A stretch of DNA of 64,000 bases from Hymenobacter sp. BT188 (GTDB lineage: Bacteria > Bacteroidota > Bacteroidia > Cytophagales > Hymenobacteraceae). The stretch is from positions 558,001 through 622,000 of the forward strand of contig NZ_JACSCW010000002.1 of the NCBI RefSeq assembly GCF_014333585.1, given 5' to 3'. The notes below the pieces were generated by a model, which saw nothing but the letters and a program-made list of their open reading frames with translations, was not told where the DNA came from and did no database searches. Of the stretch, positions 26,099 through 35,573 are shown piece after piece (the stretch's first letter is position 1; the number at the start of each line of letters is the position of its first letter). The translations under genes and the position numbers were made by a program.

Positions 26099-28921
26099 AT
26101 GAAAAAACTACTACTCTTTCTGCTGTTCGTGCTAGTATTAGCGCCGGCATGGGCTCAGAATATCGCCGTAACCGGCCGCGTGCTGGGTGGCAACGGTTCA
26201 GCCCAGCCGGGCGTGACCGTTCTGCAAAAAGGCACCACCAATGGCACCAGCACCGATAACGACGGCAGCTACCGTATTCAAGTACCTTCCGATGCTGTCC
26301 TCGTTTTCTCAGCTATCGGCTCGGCTACCCAGCAAATCAACGTGAACGGCCGTACCAGCATTGATGTACGCATGCAGGATGCTACAACTGACCTTAACGA
26401 GGTGGTAGTAACTGGTTCGCGCGCCACGGAAGGCCGCTCCAATATCCTGACTACAGCCCCTGTTGATGTCATTTCGGCCCGCGAAATCAAGGCGTTTGCC
26501 CAAACGGAGATTTCACAAGTACTCACTTACGCGGCGCCTTCGTTTCAGTCCTCACGCCAAGCTATTTCCGATGGCACCGACCACGTGGATCCGGCTAGCT
26601 TGCGCGGCCTCGGCCCCGACCAAGTGCTGGTGTTGGTAAACGGCAAGCGTCGGCATACCTCGGCTCTAGTAAACATCAATGGTACCGTGGGCCGCGGATC
26701 GGTTGGTACCGACTTGAACGTGATTCCTCTGGCTTCTATCAAGCGCGTGGAGGTGCTCCGGGAGGGCGCAGCGGCCCAATATGGCTCCGACGCTATCGCG
26801 GGCGTGATCAATATTCAGCTAAAAGATGATACGACTGGTGTATCAGCCAGTGCTACTGGCGGCCAGCACTATGAGGGCGACGGCGATGTGTTTCAGGCCG
26901 ACGCCAATGTGGGTATTGGCTTGGGCGGACGGGGTTTCGTAGATGTTAGCGGACAGTTTCTAAACCGAGGCTACACCAACCGCACTTTCGAAGATACTGC
27001 TCCACTTATGTACTTAGGGGGCAATGGCGGTAATTACCCCGGCGGAACAGCGGCCGATACGGAGCAAGAGCGTCGTGATCTGAAAGCGCAGGATGATGCC
27101 ATAGTCGCAGAGAGGGGGTTTAACCGCAAAAACATGCGCGTAGGTAACTCCGAGGCGCGTAACTATGGTGGCTTCGTAAACGCGGCATATCGTCTCGGTG
27201 GAACCTTAGAAGCCTACGTGGCGGGCGGCGTTACGCACCGGACAGGTAAGGCAGCTGGTTTCTACCGTTTGCCCAATCAACTTACTCAGAGCGACTTGAC
27301 CATTTTCCCCGATGGGTTCCTGCCCTTCATCAACACCACTATCAACGACCAGTCGGCTATTGTGGGGCTACGGGCTACCATAGGGGGCTTTGCAGCCGAC
27401 TTGAGCAATACCTACGGCCGCAATGAGCTACGCTTCGATATCTCGAACACCGTAAACGCCTCGCTGCCTCAAGGGCCCGGTATTCGTAATCAAACGGAGT
27501 TCTATGCTGGCAAGCTGAACTTCAGCCAGAACACCACCAACCTAGGTTTTTCGCGCAAATTCAATGGAATAGGGCCATTGGCGACACTGAACGTGGCTTT
27601 TGGTGGCGAGTTTCGGGTTGATCAGTTCGAGATTAATGCTGGTGAACTTAACTCCTATACCAACGGGGGGCGCTTAATTGGTACAACGCCTACAGCCTCA
27701 GGCTCGCAGGTGTTTCCAGGCTATCAGCCAACAGATGAAGTAGATAAGTCACGCAACAACGTGGCGGGCTACGTCGATTTAGAAAGCGACATCACCGAAG
27801 ATCTGTTGGTGCGCCTTGCTGGCCGGGCCGAAAACTACAGCGACTTTGGCTCCAACGTAAGTGGTCAGATAGCTGCGCGCTACAGCTTCCTCGAAGGCTT
27901 AGCGCTGCGGGGCTCGTTTGGTAATGGTTTCCGGGCGCCGTCGCTTCAGCAGCGCTACTTCACCAATACCAGCACGCAGTTTGTGAGCGGTCTGCCCAAC
28001 CAAGTACTGACCGTAAACAACGACAATCCCATCGTGCGCAACAGCTTCGACGATCCTACTCAAAAAGGATTTGGGGTAGAGGCCCTGAAGCAGGAGAAAT
28101 CGGTGAACTATAGCTTGGGTGTGACTGCGCGCGTAGCCCAAACCATTACCCTGACCGTGGACGCTTACCAGATTGACATTGACGACCGGATTGTATTGTC
28201 GTCGCAGTTTGTACGCGCCAATCCCACGGTAAACACCATTCTGGGGACGCAGCCCGTAAGCCGGGTGCAGTTTTTTGCGAATGCCATTGATACGCGTACA
28301 CGTGGCATCGACATCGTAGCCAACGAGCGACTGACCTTGGGCGAGAAAAGCCGCTTGGGCATTACCATAGCGGCCAACTTCACAGAGACAAAAGTGCGCG
28401 GCTTTAACAGCTCGTCTTCTACCATCAACAACGACCAAACGGCTGGTACGACCAACCTGCAAAACACGCTCTTTGATCGGCAGCAGCGGACTCGCCTCGA
28501 GTCGGGCCAACCTCAAAGCAAGATTAACCTATCTGCGAACTATGGCTATGGTATCTTCGGAATCGAGGCTCGGGTGGTGCGCTTTGGCGAGATAAAGTTT
28601 GCCGATGCTGACCCTGCCCGCGCTGAGCTCGTCGATCAGACCTTCTCGGCCAAGTGGATTACGGACCTGACGTTAACCGCCCAAGTACTCCCACAAGTTG
28701 GTATTTCGCTGGGTGCCAACAACTTGTTCGACGTGTACCCCGACAAGTTTCGCCTTCACCCGCGCAACAACCCCAACAACTTCTCAGTTGACCCAACTAC
28801 CAGCTTCAGCTCCGGCCTTGACAATACGAACCGCAACCGCTTCGTGTACAATGCTGGCCAATTTGGCTTCAACGGTGGTTACTACTTTGTGCGCCTCAAC
28901 GTGACACTGCCTACTAAATAG
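26099..28921 (+). CDS. TonB-dependent receptor with CarboxypepD-like domain
   Basis: 940 residues from the ATG at 26099, which puts a textbook signal peptide (MKKLLLFLLFV...AWA|Q) at the N-terminus. Residues ~22-105 form a CarboxypepD_reg-like domain (VTGRVLGGNGSAQPGVTVLQKGTTNGTSTDNDGSY). A plug domain follows (NEVVVTGSRA, SLRGLGPDQVLVLVNGKRRHTSALVN, AIPLASIKRVEVLREGAAAQYGSDAIAGVINI-like block), then a 22-strand barrel region ending in a C-terminal beta strand with a final aromatic pattern (GYYFVRLNVTLPTK). It should import a ligand across the outer membrane using TonB energy. No SusD gene is adjacent, so polysaccharide uptake is not indicated. Confidence 0.93.
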   Translation: MKKLLLFLLFVLVLAPAWAQNIAVTGRVLGGNGSAQPGVTVLQKGTTNGTSTDNDGSYRIQVPSDAVLVFSAIGSATQQINVNGRTSIDVRMQDATTDLNEVVVTGSRATEGRSNILTTAPVDVISAREIKAFAQTEISQVLTYAAPSFQSSRQAISDGTDHVDPASLRGLGPDQVLVLVNGKRRHTSALVNINGTVGRGSVGTDLNVIPLASIKRVEVLREGAAAQYGSDAIAGVINIQLKDDTTGVSASATGGQHYEGDGDVFQADANVGIGLGGRGFVDVSGQFLNRGYTNRTFEDTAPLMYLGGNGGNYPGGTAADTEQERRDLKAQDDAIVAERGFNRKNMRVGNSEARNYGGFVNAAYRLGGTLEAYVAGGVTHRTGKAAGFYRLPNQLTQSDLTIFPDGFLPFINTTINDQSAIVGLRATIGGFAADLSNTYGRNELRFDISNTVNASLPQGPGIRNQTEFYAGKLNFSQNTTNLGFSRKFNGIGPLATLNVAFGGEFRVDQFEINAGELNSYTNGGRLIGTTPTASGSQVFPGYQPTDEVDKSRNNVAGYVDLESDITEDLLVRLAGRAENYSDFGSNVSGQIAARYSFLEGLALRGSFGNGFRAPSLQQRYFTNTSTQFVSGLPNQVLTVNNDNPIVRNSFDDPTQKGFGVEALKQEKSVNYSLGVTARVAQTITLTVDAYQIDIDDRIVLSSQFVRANPTVNTILGTQPVSRVQFFANAIDTRTRGIDIVANERLTLGEKSRLGITIAANFTETKVRGFNSSSSTINNDQTAGTTNLQNTLFDRQQRTRLESGQPQSKINLSANYGYGIFGIEARVVRFGEIKFADADPARAELVDQTFSAKWITDLTLTAQVLPQVGISLGANNLFDVYPDKFRLHPRNNPNNFSVDPTTSFSSGLDNTNRNRFVYNAGQFGFNGGYYFVRLNVTLPTK

Positions 28922-28946
28922 GCATCTCCTCTAATTCGTAGATAAT

Positions 28947-28983
28947 AAAAAAGCCCCCCAGAATGTTTCTGGGGGGCTTTTTT
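28947..28983. terminator. Bidirectional GCCCCCCAG-family terminator
   Basis: AAAAAAGCCCCCCAGAA / TTCTGGGGGGCTTTTTT between the convergent receptor and OmpA genes. Confidence 0.92.
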
Positions 28984-28994
28984 GTGTACTTGTG

Positions 28995-29993
28995 CTACTT
29001 AGTTGGCTGGGGGGCGCTGGTATTAGAATCCAGAATCTGAAATAGCTCGTCCAACTTCGGCGTGAGGATAATCTCTGTGCGGCGGTTCTTTTGGCGGGCA
29101 ACGGGAGTCTTCGCTACATCTACGGGCACATACTTGGAGCGGCCCGACGCCGTCACGCGCTCCGGCGTAACTCCATTAGTGGTCAGCAGGCGGGCAATTT
29201 CAGTGGCGCGCAGCACGCTTAGGTCCCAGTTGTCTTGCATACCGGCAGTGCCTCGGCTGATTGGCACATCATCGGTGTGACCTTCCACTACTACGTTCAC
29301 GTCGCGCTGCTCCTGCAATACGGCTGCTAGTTTCTTGAGCGCATCCTGTCCTTTAGGATCCACTTTGGTAGAGCCTGATTTGAATAATAGCTGTTCGGAG
29401 AGCGACACGTAGACTTTGCCATCCTTCAGCTGCACTTGTAGGTCGCTGTCGTTGAAGCTGAGTAGGGCTTTGCTCACCTTGGCGCGCAGGTCATTTACGG
29501 CCTTGTCTTTCTCGGCTAAGGCTTGCTGCAACTCAGCTAGCCGAGCTTCGCGGGTTTTCAGATCGGCGGTCAGCTTATCGATTTCTGTCTGGCTTTTGCC
29601 TAGCTCAGCCTCGCGGCGGGCCAGGTCCTGAGCTACTTTGCTATAGTCGGCCGATTTGTCGGCTAAGGCGCGGTCAGTGTTTTTGAGCAGCTTTTCAAAG
29701 CTGCTGTTTAGCTCGCCATATAAGTTTTGAGTTTTGCGCAGCACGTTGCCCGTCTGGGTCGAGTCAGCTACTAGGCGCTTATTGTCGAGGCGAAGCTGGG
29801 CAAGCTCGTCGCTGGCTTTTTTTAATTCGGCCACGGCTTGGCGCTGCTGGCGCTCCAAGTCGGCTTTAGCTTGTTCGGTGGCCGTTTGGCGGGCACGCAG
29901 GTCATCATATTTTTTGGAGGCAACGCAGCCGGGCAGCAGCGTAGCGGCCGTCAGGCACAGCGTCCCGAGAAAGAGCGTAGAAGTTTTTTTCAC
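28995..29993 (-). CDS. OmpA-family lipoprotein with long coiled coil
   Basis: 332 residues if translation begins at the GTG (29993) that gives MKKTSTLFLGT and a signal peptide with lipobox LPGC. An upstream start at 30047 would add 18 residues before the signal peptide. After the lipid anchor, ~150 residues are a heptad-rich coiled coil (DLERQQRQAVAELKKASDELAQLRLDNKRL and so on). The C-terminal OmpA domain has the peptidoglycan-binding pattern VVVEGHTDDVPI and LSVLRATEIARLL. It should tether or measure the distance between membrane and peptidoglycan. It is divergent from the aldolase gene. Confidence 0.88.
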   Translation of the reverse strand: MKKTSTLFLGTLCLTAATLLPGCVASKKYDDLRARQTATEQAKADLERQQRQAVAELKKASDELAQLRLDNKRLVADSTQTGNVLRKTQNLYGELNSSFEKLLKNTDRALADKSADYSKVAQDLARREAELGKSQTEIDKLTADLKTREARLAELQQALAEKDKAVNDLRAKVSKALLSFNDSDLQVQLKDGKVYVSLSEQLLFKSGSTKVDPKGQDALKKLAAVLQEQRDVNVVVEGHTDDVPISRGTAGMQDNWDLSVLRATEIARLLTTNGVTPERVTASGRSKYVPVDVAKTPVARQKNRRTEIILTPKLDELFQILDSNTSAPQPTK

Positions 29994-30115
29994 AATAGAA
30001 CGGTACTTAACAAAGGGCTGGGGGGCAAATTTAGCTGAGTGCAACACCCCGCGGCAAGGTAGCCATGCCTAGCCCCAACTTCCAACCATTCATCCTTCTG
30101 AAGAGATTTTCGACC

Positions 30116-30123
30116 TATATTTG
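30116..30123 (+). promoter_or_regulatory. Bacteroidota -7 box (TATATTTG) of the aldolase gene
   Basis: Exact TAnnTTTG match 43 nt before the ATG at 30167. Confidence 0.55.
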
Positions 30124-30166
30124 CCCCCCATAGTTTCCCGCTCCCGTCTCACCTAAGAAACCGCGC

Positions 30167-31216
30167 ATGGCCTCTTATTCTGATCACAGCGCCGACACGC
30201 AGGCGTTGCTTCAGCACGAGTGCAAGACGATTGACAAAGGCTTGCTGCACCAGCCCGGACCCGATTTTCTGGACCGTTGCTTTGTGCCTTCCAATCGGAC
30301 GCCGCAGGTGCTTCGCTCGCTGGGTCAACTCTATAATCATGGGCGGCTGAGTGGAACGGGTTATATGTCAATTTTGCCTGTCGATCAGGGAATTGAACAC
30401 ACGGCCGGTGCCTCTTTTGGCCCGAACCCCATGTATTTCGACCCCGAAAACATTATCAAACTGGCTGTGGAAGGCGGGTGCAATGCGGTGGCTACTACCT
30501 TCGGCACCTTCGGAACAGTAGCCCGCAAGTACGCTCACAAAATTCCTTTTCTGGTTAAAATAAACCACAACGAGCTCCTAACGTACCCCAATAAGTTCGA
30601 CCAGATTATGTTCGGGTCGGTAGAAGAAGCCTGGAACCTAGGTGCTACGGCCGTGGGAGCAACGATTTACTTTGGCTCGGAAGAGTCGAATCGGCAGATT
30701 ATTGAGGTGAGCCAAGCGTTTGAGCGGGCGCATGAGCTGGGTATGGCCACGGTGCTCTGGTGCTATACCCGCAACAACGCCTTCAAAACCGCTGACAAAG
30801 ATTACCACGTGGCTACTGACCTGACTGGGCAGGCCAACCATTTGGGCGTCACGATTCAGGCGGATATCATCAAGCAGAAGCTACCCGAAAACAACGGCGG
30901 CTTCCGCGACCTGAAGTTTGGCAAAACACACAAGGCCATGTACGAGAGCCTATCGTCGGATAACCCGATTAACCTGACTCGCTACCAAGTGGCCAACTGC
31001 TACATGGGCCGCATCGGCTTGATTAACTCTGGCGGTGAAAGCCTCGGTGCCGGCGACTTGGAGCAGGCCGTTAAAACGGCTATTGTGAATAAGCGCGCTG
31101 GTGGCCAAGGACTTATTTCGGGTCGTAAGGCTTTCCAGCGGCCGTTCGCCGAAGGTGTACAATTGCTCAACGCCATTCAGGATGTGTATCTGGATAGCGA
31201 GGTGACAATTGCTTAA
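30167..31216 (+). CDS. fbaB: Class I fructose-bisphosphate aldolase (FbaB/DhnA type)
   Basis: 349 residues, the length of the DhnA-type class I aldolases of bacteria. Family blocks: [43 protein letters not shown] (Schiff-base region), [29 protein letters not shown], and [18 protein letters not shown] / [15 protein letters not shown] near the C-terminus. It cleaves fructose 1,6-bisphosphate to glyceraldehyde 3-phosphate and dihydroxyacetone phosphate in glycolysis, and works in reverse in gluconeogenesis. The ATG start is clear. accD follows 122 nt downstream on the same strand; co-transcription is possible because no terminator lies between them. Confidence 0.92.
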   Translation: MASYSDHSADTQALLQHECKTIDKGLLHQPGPDFLDRCFVPSNRTPQVLRSLGQLYNHGRLSGTGYMSILPVDQGIEHTAGASFGPNPMYFDPENIIKLAVEGGCNAVATTFGTFGTVARKYAHKIPFLVKINHNELLTYPNKFDQIMFGSVEEAWNLGATAVGATIYFGSEESNRQIIEVSQAFERAHELGMATVLWCYTRNNAFKTADKDYHVATDLTGQANHLGVTIQADIIKQKLPENNGGFRDLKFGKTHKAMYESLSSDNPINLTRYQVANCYMGRIGLINSGGESLGAGDLEQAVKTAIVNKRAGGQGLISGRKAFQRPFAEGVQLLNAIQDVYLDSEVTIA

Positions 31217-31338
31217 TAATTTCATGATGAAGGAAAATGAATGAATGAGGAAACCGCTTTTGAACGTTCTTTTTGTTTAAACTCGGCCCCATTTTCTGAT
31301 TTCCCCTTCTTCACTCCTCATTCCTCATTGTAGAAAGT

Positions 31339-32247
31339 ATGTCTTGGTTTAAGCGCGTAGAGAAAGGCATCGTCACCCCGACGGAGCATAAGAAGGAGAC
31401 TCCGGACGGCTTGTGGTACAAGTGCCAGGAGTGTAAAACCGTGTCGCCCATGGTGGAGCACAAACGCTTGCAGTACACCTGCCCCAAGTGCAACCACCAC
31501 GCCCGCATCGATTCGGCCGAGTATTTTGAGGTGTTGTTCGATGGCAATCAGTTTACGGAGCTGGATGCCGAACTATCTTCTGCTGATCCGCTACATTTTG
31601 TGGACACCAAAGGCTATCCGCAGCGCATCGTGGCTACCCAGAACCAAACCGGGCTGCGCGACGCCGTACGTACGGCGCACGGCCAGCTTAATGGTCTTGA
31701 TCTGGTGGTGGCCTGTATGGATTTCAAGTTTATTGGGGGCTCAATGGGCTCGGTGGTAGGGGAGAAGATTGCCCGCGCCATCGACTACGCCCGCCAGAAC
31801 CGCGTGCCTTTCCTGATGATTTCAAAATCGGGTGGGGCACGGATGATGGAGGCGGGCTATTCTTTGATGCAGATGGCCAAAACCTCCGCCAAGCTTGCCA
31901 TGCTTTCCGAGGCAGGCATACCGTACATTTCCTTGCTTACTGATCCCACCACGGGTGGCGTTACGGCTTCCTACGCCATGCTCGGCGACTTCAATATCTC
32001 GGAACCAGGCGCGTTGATCGGCTTTGCTGGCCCCCGCGTTATCAAGGAAACTATCGGTAAAGACCTGCCCAAGGACTTCCAAAGTGCTGAGTTTGTGCTG
32101 GAGCACGGCTTCCTCGACTTTATCGTGGACCGCAAGAATCTCAAAGCCCAGCTCACCGACCTGCTAACAATGCTGCGACCTGCGCCCGAAGTATTAGTAG
32201 AGGCGCTGCCCTTGCAGCGCAGCCTACGGACGGCTGGCACTGCCTGA
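31339..32247 (+). CDS. accD: Acetyl-CoA carboxylase carboxyltransferase subunit beta
   Basis: 302 residues. The N-terminal zinc ribbon is intact with C29, C32, C48 and C51. The carboxyltransferase core has [57 protein letters not shown] and [13 protein letters not shown]. It forms the alpha2-beta2 carboxyltransferase with AccA and transfers CO2 from biotin-BCCP to acetyl-CoA, the first step of fatty acid synthesis. accA is not nearby, as in many Bacteroidota. The transcript ends at the terminator 20 nt downstream. Confidence 0.96.
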   Translation: MSWFKRVEKGIVTPTEHKKETPDGLWYKCQECKTVSPMVEHKRLQYTCPKCNHHARIDSAEYFEVLFDGNQFTELDAELSSADPLHFVDTKGYPQRIVATQNQTGLRDAVRTAHGQLNGLDLVVACMDFKFIGGSMGSVVGEKIARAIDYARQNRVPFLMISKSGGARMMEAGYSLMQMAKTSAKLAMLSEAGIPYISLLTDPTTGGVTASYAMLGDFNISEPGALIGFAGPRVIKETIGKDLPKDFQSAEFVLEHGFLDFIVDRKNLKAQLTDLLTMLRPAPEVLVEALPLQRSLRTAGTA

Positions 32248-32267
32248 AGCTCAGCTTACTAACAGAG

Positions 32268-32313
32268 AAAAAGCCCCCCAGATGCATGCCAACGCTGTCT
32301 GGGGGGCTTTTTT
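32268..32313 (+). terminator. GCCCCCCAG-family terminator with long loop
   Basis: AAAAAGCCCCCCAGA / TCTGGGGGGCTTTTTT, same arms as its relatives but a longer (~16-nt) loop. Confidence 0.88.
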
Positions 32314-32459
32314 GCTGCCAGAATTGCGCATTTGTTTTCAGCAAGGTTTTTGATAGGGCTAACAATATATTCAACGAACTTTTTCGGTCTAAATGCAGTA
32401 AGCAGCACTGAAATCACCCGTTACACGTTTAATTTCTGTTTCACTAAGTACACTCTCTC

Positions 32460-33203
32460 ATGAAATCTTCTAACTCAATTCTTTCTCTTTTCCTGGCCTT
32501 TACCCTGTTCTTAGGCTCTTGCGCCACGTCGCAGCAGGGGACCGCTACTGGCCCCGATACGTCGGGTAATGGCACAGGCCCACGCAAAACCGGCACTAGC
32601 CGTACGGTGAAGGGTGGTGCTATTGGTGCCGGTGCTGGTGCCGTAACGGGTGCTGTACTTGGTCGTGTGATTGGTGGTAAGTCGGGCACGGCAGCGGGCG
32701 CTATCATTGGTGCCGCAGTAGGTGGTACGGGCGGCGCACTTATCGGCCGTCGTATGGACAAGCAAGCTGAGGAATTGCAGCGTGATATGCAGAACGCCAA
32801 AGTAGAGCGCGTAGGCGAAGGCATCAAAATTACCTTCGACTCCGGTATTCTCTTCGATACGAACGCTGCCACGCTACGTCCGGCTTCGATGACTGAAATT
32901 GATAAAATGGCTGCTACGCTTCAGAAGTACCCCGACACCAATATCCTGGTGGAAGGCCACACGGATGCTAGCGGTTCAGATGCTATCAATCAGCCGCTTT
33001 CGGAGCGTCGTGCGCAGGCTGTAGCCAATTATACTACTTCTAAAGGTGTAGATGCTTCGCGCATTCAGACTAAAGGATACGGCTCATCGCAGCCTATAGC
33101 TGATAACACTACTGAGGCTGGTAAGCAGGCTAACCGTCGGGTAGAAATTGCCATCTATGCCAACGAAAAAATGAAGAAGGCCGCTGAGGAAGGCCGCTTG
33201 TAA
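32460..33203 (+). CDS. OmpA-family lipoprotein with glycine-zipper domain
   Basis: 247 residues. Signal peptide with lipobox LGSC (Cys at residue 21). A glycine-zipper segment (GGAIGAGAGAVTGAVLGRVIGG ... GAIIGAAVGGTGGALIGRRMDKQ) follows at ~55-103. The C-terminal OmpA domain carries the peptidoglycan-binding signature ILVEGHTDASG ... LSERRAQAVANY ... GYGSSQPIADN ... NRRVEIAI. It resembles YiaD-like proteins. The zipper may insert in or cross a membrane while the OmpA domain holds peptidoglycan. It is the first of three related genes in a row and has its own terminator. Confidence 0.9.
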   Translation: MKSSNSILSLFLAFTLFLGSCATSQQGTATGPDTSGNGTGPRKTGTSRTVKGGAIGAGAGAVTGAVLGRVIGGKSGTAAGAIIGAAVGGTGGALIGRRMDKQAEELQRDMQNAKVERVGEGIKITFDSGILFDTNAATLRPASMTEIDKMAATLQKYPDTNILVEGHTDASGSDAINQPLSERRAQAVANYTTSKGVDASRIQTKGYGSSQPIADNTTEAGKQANRRVEIAIYANEKMKKAAEEGRL

Positions 33204-33228
33204 GCAGTACGTTTTGACTAAAATATTT

Positions 33229-33260
33229 AAAAAGACCGTCCATATGGACGGTCTTTTTTT
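33229..33260 (+). terminator. Perfect palindromic terminator
   Basis: AAAAAGACCGTCCATATGGACGGTCTTTTT, a stem unlike the GCCCCCCAG family, after the first OmpA/zipper gene. Confidence 0.9.
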
Positions 33261-33386
33261 GTGTTGTGAGTAAGCTGAACTATAGCTGATGCTGTCGTAG
33301 CAAAATTAGGTCAACCTAAATACCCTGCTTATCGTTTACCGGTCAGATTATCACCGGTTTAATCGTGTCACCTAACGAGAAAAATC

Positions 33387-33689
33387 ATGAAAAATATTCG
33401 TTTGTATTTTGCTGTGGCTGCGGCCATGCTGTTTTTGGGAAGTAATACTGCTGTAGCTCAGAGCGATACCAAGACCGAGAAGAAAGGCTGGAGCCGCAAA
33501 GGCAAAGGTGCTGCTATCGGGGCTGGGACTGGCGCCGCGGCAGGTGCCATTATTGCTGGTAAAGGCGACCGTGGTAAAGGCGCTGTTATTGGGGCTGGCG
33601 CTGGTGCCGTAAGTGGCGCCTTGATTGGCAAGAGGCGCGACAAGAAAAAAGACCCGGTTCGGCACCGGGAGTATACCAAGAAAGACTAG
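33387..33689 (+). CDS. Small exported glycine-zipper protein
   Basis: 100 residues: signal peptide (cleavage near VAQ at residue 25), then a basic stretch and a double glycine zipper (GAAIGAGTGAAAGAIIAGKGDRGKGAVIGAGAGAVSGALIG), ending in a highly charged tail (KRRDKKKDPVRHREYTKKD). It lacks the OmpA domain of its two neighbours. YMGG/osmotically-inducible lipoprotein-like small proteins have similar zippers. A role in outer-membrane integrity is plausible but inferred. A terminator (33718-33749) follows. Confidence 0.85.
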   Translation: MKNIRLYFAVAAAMLFLGSNTAVAQSDTKTEKKGWSRKGKGAAIGAGTGAAAGAIIAGKGDRGKGAVIGAGAGAVSGALIGKRRDKKKDPVRHREYTKKD

Positions 33690-33717
33690 CGACAACCAAA
33701 CAATGAGTTGTTGCAGT

Positions 33718-33749
33718 AAAAGGCTGCCCTTTGTAGGGGCAGCCTTTTT
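33718..33749 (+). terminator. Terminator of the small zipper gene
   Basis: AAAAGGCTGCCC / GGGGCAGCCTTTTT stem with T run. Confidence 0.85.
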
Positions 33750-33787
33750 AGCTTCTTACAAAATTAACTCAACTATATTCGCTTCAG

Positions 33788-33823
33788 AAAAAGCCCTTTA
33801 CGAGTGTGTAAGGGTATTTTTTT
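33788..33823. terminator. Second, imperfect terminator-like hairpin
   Basis: AAAAAGCCCTTTACGAGTG / TGTAAGGGTATTTTTTT, an imperfect version of the tRNA-Arg terminator stem. Confidence 0.5.
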
Positions 33824-33955
33824 GTGGGTGAATAGGATAGGAGCAGGAGTTTGGCAAGGTGGTTGCCTTTCGATTAGTTATGGAAGGCAATTTATTCCAA
33901 ACCCTTAACCAGCCTTTCACCAACGAATACCAAAACAAACCCCTCACATTACATC

Positions 33956-34660
33956 ATGAAAACTTCCCGTTCGTACATCGCCTTTATCCTAGCCCTGTTG
34001 CTGCTAGGGGGCAATTTCGCCCAAGCACAGACTACGACTACCAAGAAGCCAATGAGCAAAACCGCTAAAGGCGGTTTGATTGGGGCTGGCGCTGGTGCCG
34101 TAGCTGGCGGCGTACTGGGCCGCGTGCTTGGTGGCAAAAACAGCACCGCTGGTGGTGCTATTATTGGTGCTGCCGTGGGTGGTGCTGGTGGTGCCCTCAT
34201 TGGCCGCCGCATGGACAAGCAAGCTGCTGAGTTGAAGCGCGAAATGGCTGGTGCTAAAGTAGAGCGCGTAGGCGAAGGCATCAAAATCACGTTTGATTCC
34301 GGTATCCTGTTCGCCAAGAACTCGTCTAACCTGACTTCCACCGCTCAGAGCAACATTGCTGAGCTGGCTGCTACACTGAAAAAGTACGGCGACACCAATG
34401 TACTGATTGAAGGCCACACCGACACCAGCGGCAACGACGCCATCAACGACCCTTTGTCGCAGCGCCGGGCCCAGGCTGTAGCTAACTATGCCCAGAGCCA
34501 AGGCGTAGACGCTTCGCGCTTCCAGACCCAGGGTTACGGTTCGCGTCAGCCTATCGCTGACAACTCGACTGAGGCTGGCCGCACGGCTAACCGCCGCGTA
34601 GAGGTAGCCATTTATGCCAACGAAAAGCTGAAAAAGGCTGCTGAGCGCGGCACTATCTAA
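33956..34660 (+). CDS. OmpA-family protein with glycine-zipper domain, second copy
   Basis: 234 residues, closely related to the protein at 32460-33203 in the zipper and OmpA regions. Parts are almost identical in DNA (for example 32797-32830 and 34256-34289). The N-terminus differs: a standard signal peptide (GNFAQAQ) replaces the lipobox, so this copy is likely soluble in the periplasm or anchored only by its zipper. The OmpA signature is intact (VLIEGHTDTSGN, LSQRRAQAVANY, NRRVEVAIYANE). One copy lipidated and one not suggests division of labour after duplication. Confidence 0.9.
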   Translation: MKTSRSYIAFILALLLLGGNFAQAQTTTTKKPMSKTAKGGLIGAGAGAVAGGVLGRVLGGKNSTAGGAIIGAAVGGAGGALIGRRMDKQAAELKREMAGAKVERVGEGIKITFDSGILFAKNSSNLTSTAQSNIAELAATLKKYGDTNVLIEGHTDTSGNDAINDPLSQRRAQAVANYAQSQGVDASRFQTQGYGSRQPIADNSTEAGRTANRRVEVAIYANEKLKKAAERGTI

Positions 34661-34676
34661 GCTTGGTTTATACCTT

Positions 34677-34713
34677 AAAAAAGCCCCCCAGAAATATTCT
34701 GGAGGGCTTTTTT
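34677..34713 (+). terminator. GCCCCCCAG-family terminator (G-to-A variant)
   Basis: AAAAAAGCCCCCCAGAA / TTCTGGAGGGCTTTTTT; one base in the right arm differs. Confidence 0.88.
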
Positions 34714-34780
34714 GTGCGATTTTGAATCGTTAGTAAATCGGGTGCGCAACCTCAGGTAAGCCCAGTCGGTACAACCGGCT

Positions 34781-35542
34781 ATGCCAACTACCTACGACTC
34801 GCCAGCCGCTGAGAAAACGCGTGAGAACCATGCAATTCTGAATGGTTTTTTTCCGCCGCTGACGTTGGAAACCCCGCGTCGCTCGCCCATGCGCGAACTG
34901 ATATCAACGCTGCTGTCGCATCGGACTACCCACCACGATGAGGAGCTAGCCTATGACCGGATGCTGGAGGCGTTCGGAGACTGGGAAGGCGTGATGGCCG
35001 CACCAACGGCCGAGTTGGCCCACGCCGTTCGGACTACGCGCTGGCCCGATACCCAGGCTCCGCGTATTCAGGAAATATTGCGCCGCATCAAAGCCGAACA
35101 CGGCGAGATTACGCTAGACTTTCTGGCGGATTGGCCTACTGAAAAAGGGCTGGCTTGGCTGATGGATATGCCCGGTATTGGTCTAAAAACGGCTTCGCTG
35201 GTGCTGCTTTTTAACTTTCATAAGCCTGTGCTGCCCGTCGATACGCACGTGCACCGCATTGCCCAGCGCGTAGGCATGATTCCGCCCAAAGCCTCCGCCG
35301 ACAAAGCGCACCAATTATTACTAGCCCAACTGCCTGCCGATGCGCTGGTGTTGCTCAACTTTCACAAGCACAACTACTGGCATGGTCAAAAGATCTGCCT
35401 GTTCCTGAAGCCAGATTGCCCAAAATGCCCGCTAAAAGGCTTTTGCAACTACTATCAGGAGCATTATGGCCCCGCTACGCTTGAGGTAATAGCCGCCACA
35501 CCCAAGCGCTGGGAAGAAGCCTGGGGCAAACTGCCGCATTAA
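34781..35542 (+). CDS. Endonuclease III-like (Nth family) DNA glycosylase
   Basis: 253 residues. The HhH-GPD fold is seen with the hairpin MPGIGLKTASLVLL and the catalytic-Asp region PVDTHVHRIAQRVG. The 4Fe-4S loop is intact: C-x6-C-x2-C-x5-C (CLFLKPDCPKCPLKGFC). Thr replaces Val/Ala around the usual catalytic Lys position, so whether it has lyase activity is unclear from inspection. These enzymes remove oxidised pyrimidines in base excision repair. The N-terminal extension (PLTLETPRRSPMRELISTLLSHRTTHHDE) fits the Nth-like subgroup common in Bacteroidota rather than classical Nth. Confidence 0.87.
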   Translation: MPTTYDSPAAEKTRENHAILNGFFPPLTLETPRRSPMRELISTLLSHRTTHHDEELAYDRMLEAFGDWEGVMAAPTAELAHAVRTTRWPDTQAPRIQEILRRIKAEHGEITLDFLADWPTEKGLAWLMDMPGIGLKTASLVLLFNFHKPVLPVDTHVHRIAQRVGMIPPKASADKAHQLLLAQLPADALVLLNFHKHNYWHGQKICLFLKPDCPKCPLKGFCNYYQEHYGPATLEVIAATPKRWEEAWGKLPH

Positions 35543-35560
35543 TCGTCGTTCATAATGGGC

Positions 35561-35568
35561 TACCTTTG
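35561..35568 (+). promoter_or_regulatory. -7 box (TACCTTTG) almost touching the start codon
   Basis: Exact TAnnTTTG match ending 5 nt before the ATG at 35574. The transcript would start at or within a few bases of the start codon. Confidence 0.45.
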
Positions 35569-35573
35569 CCGCT

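Noticed and set aside
26099..28921. Polysaccharide utilisation locus (SusC/SusD)
   Set aside because: The receptor has no SusD neighbour or glycoside hydrolase nearby.
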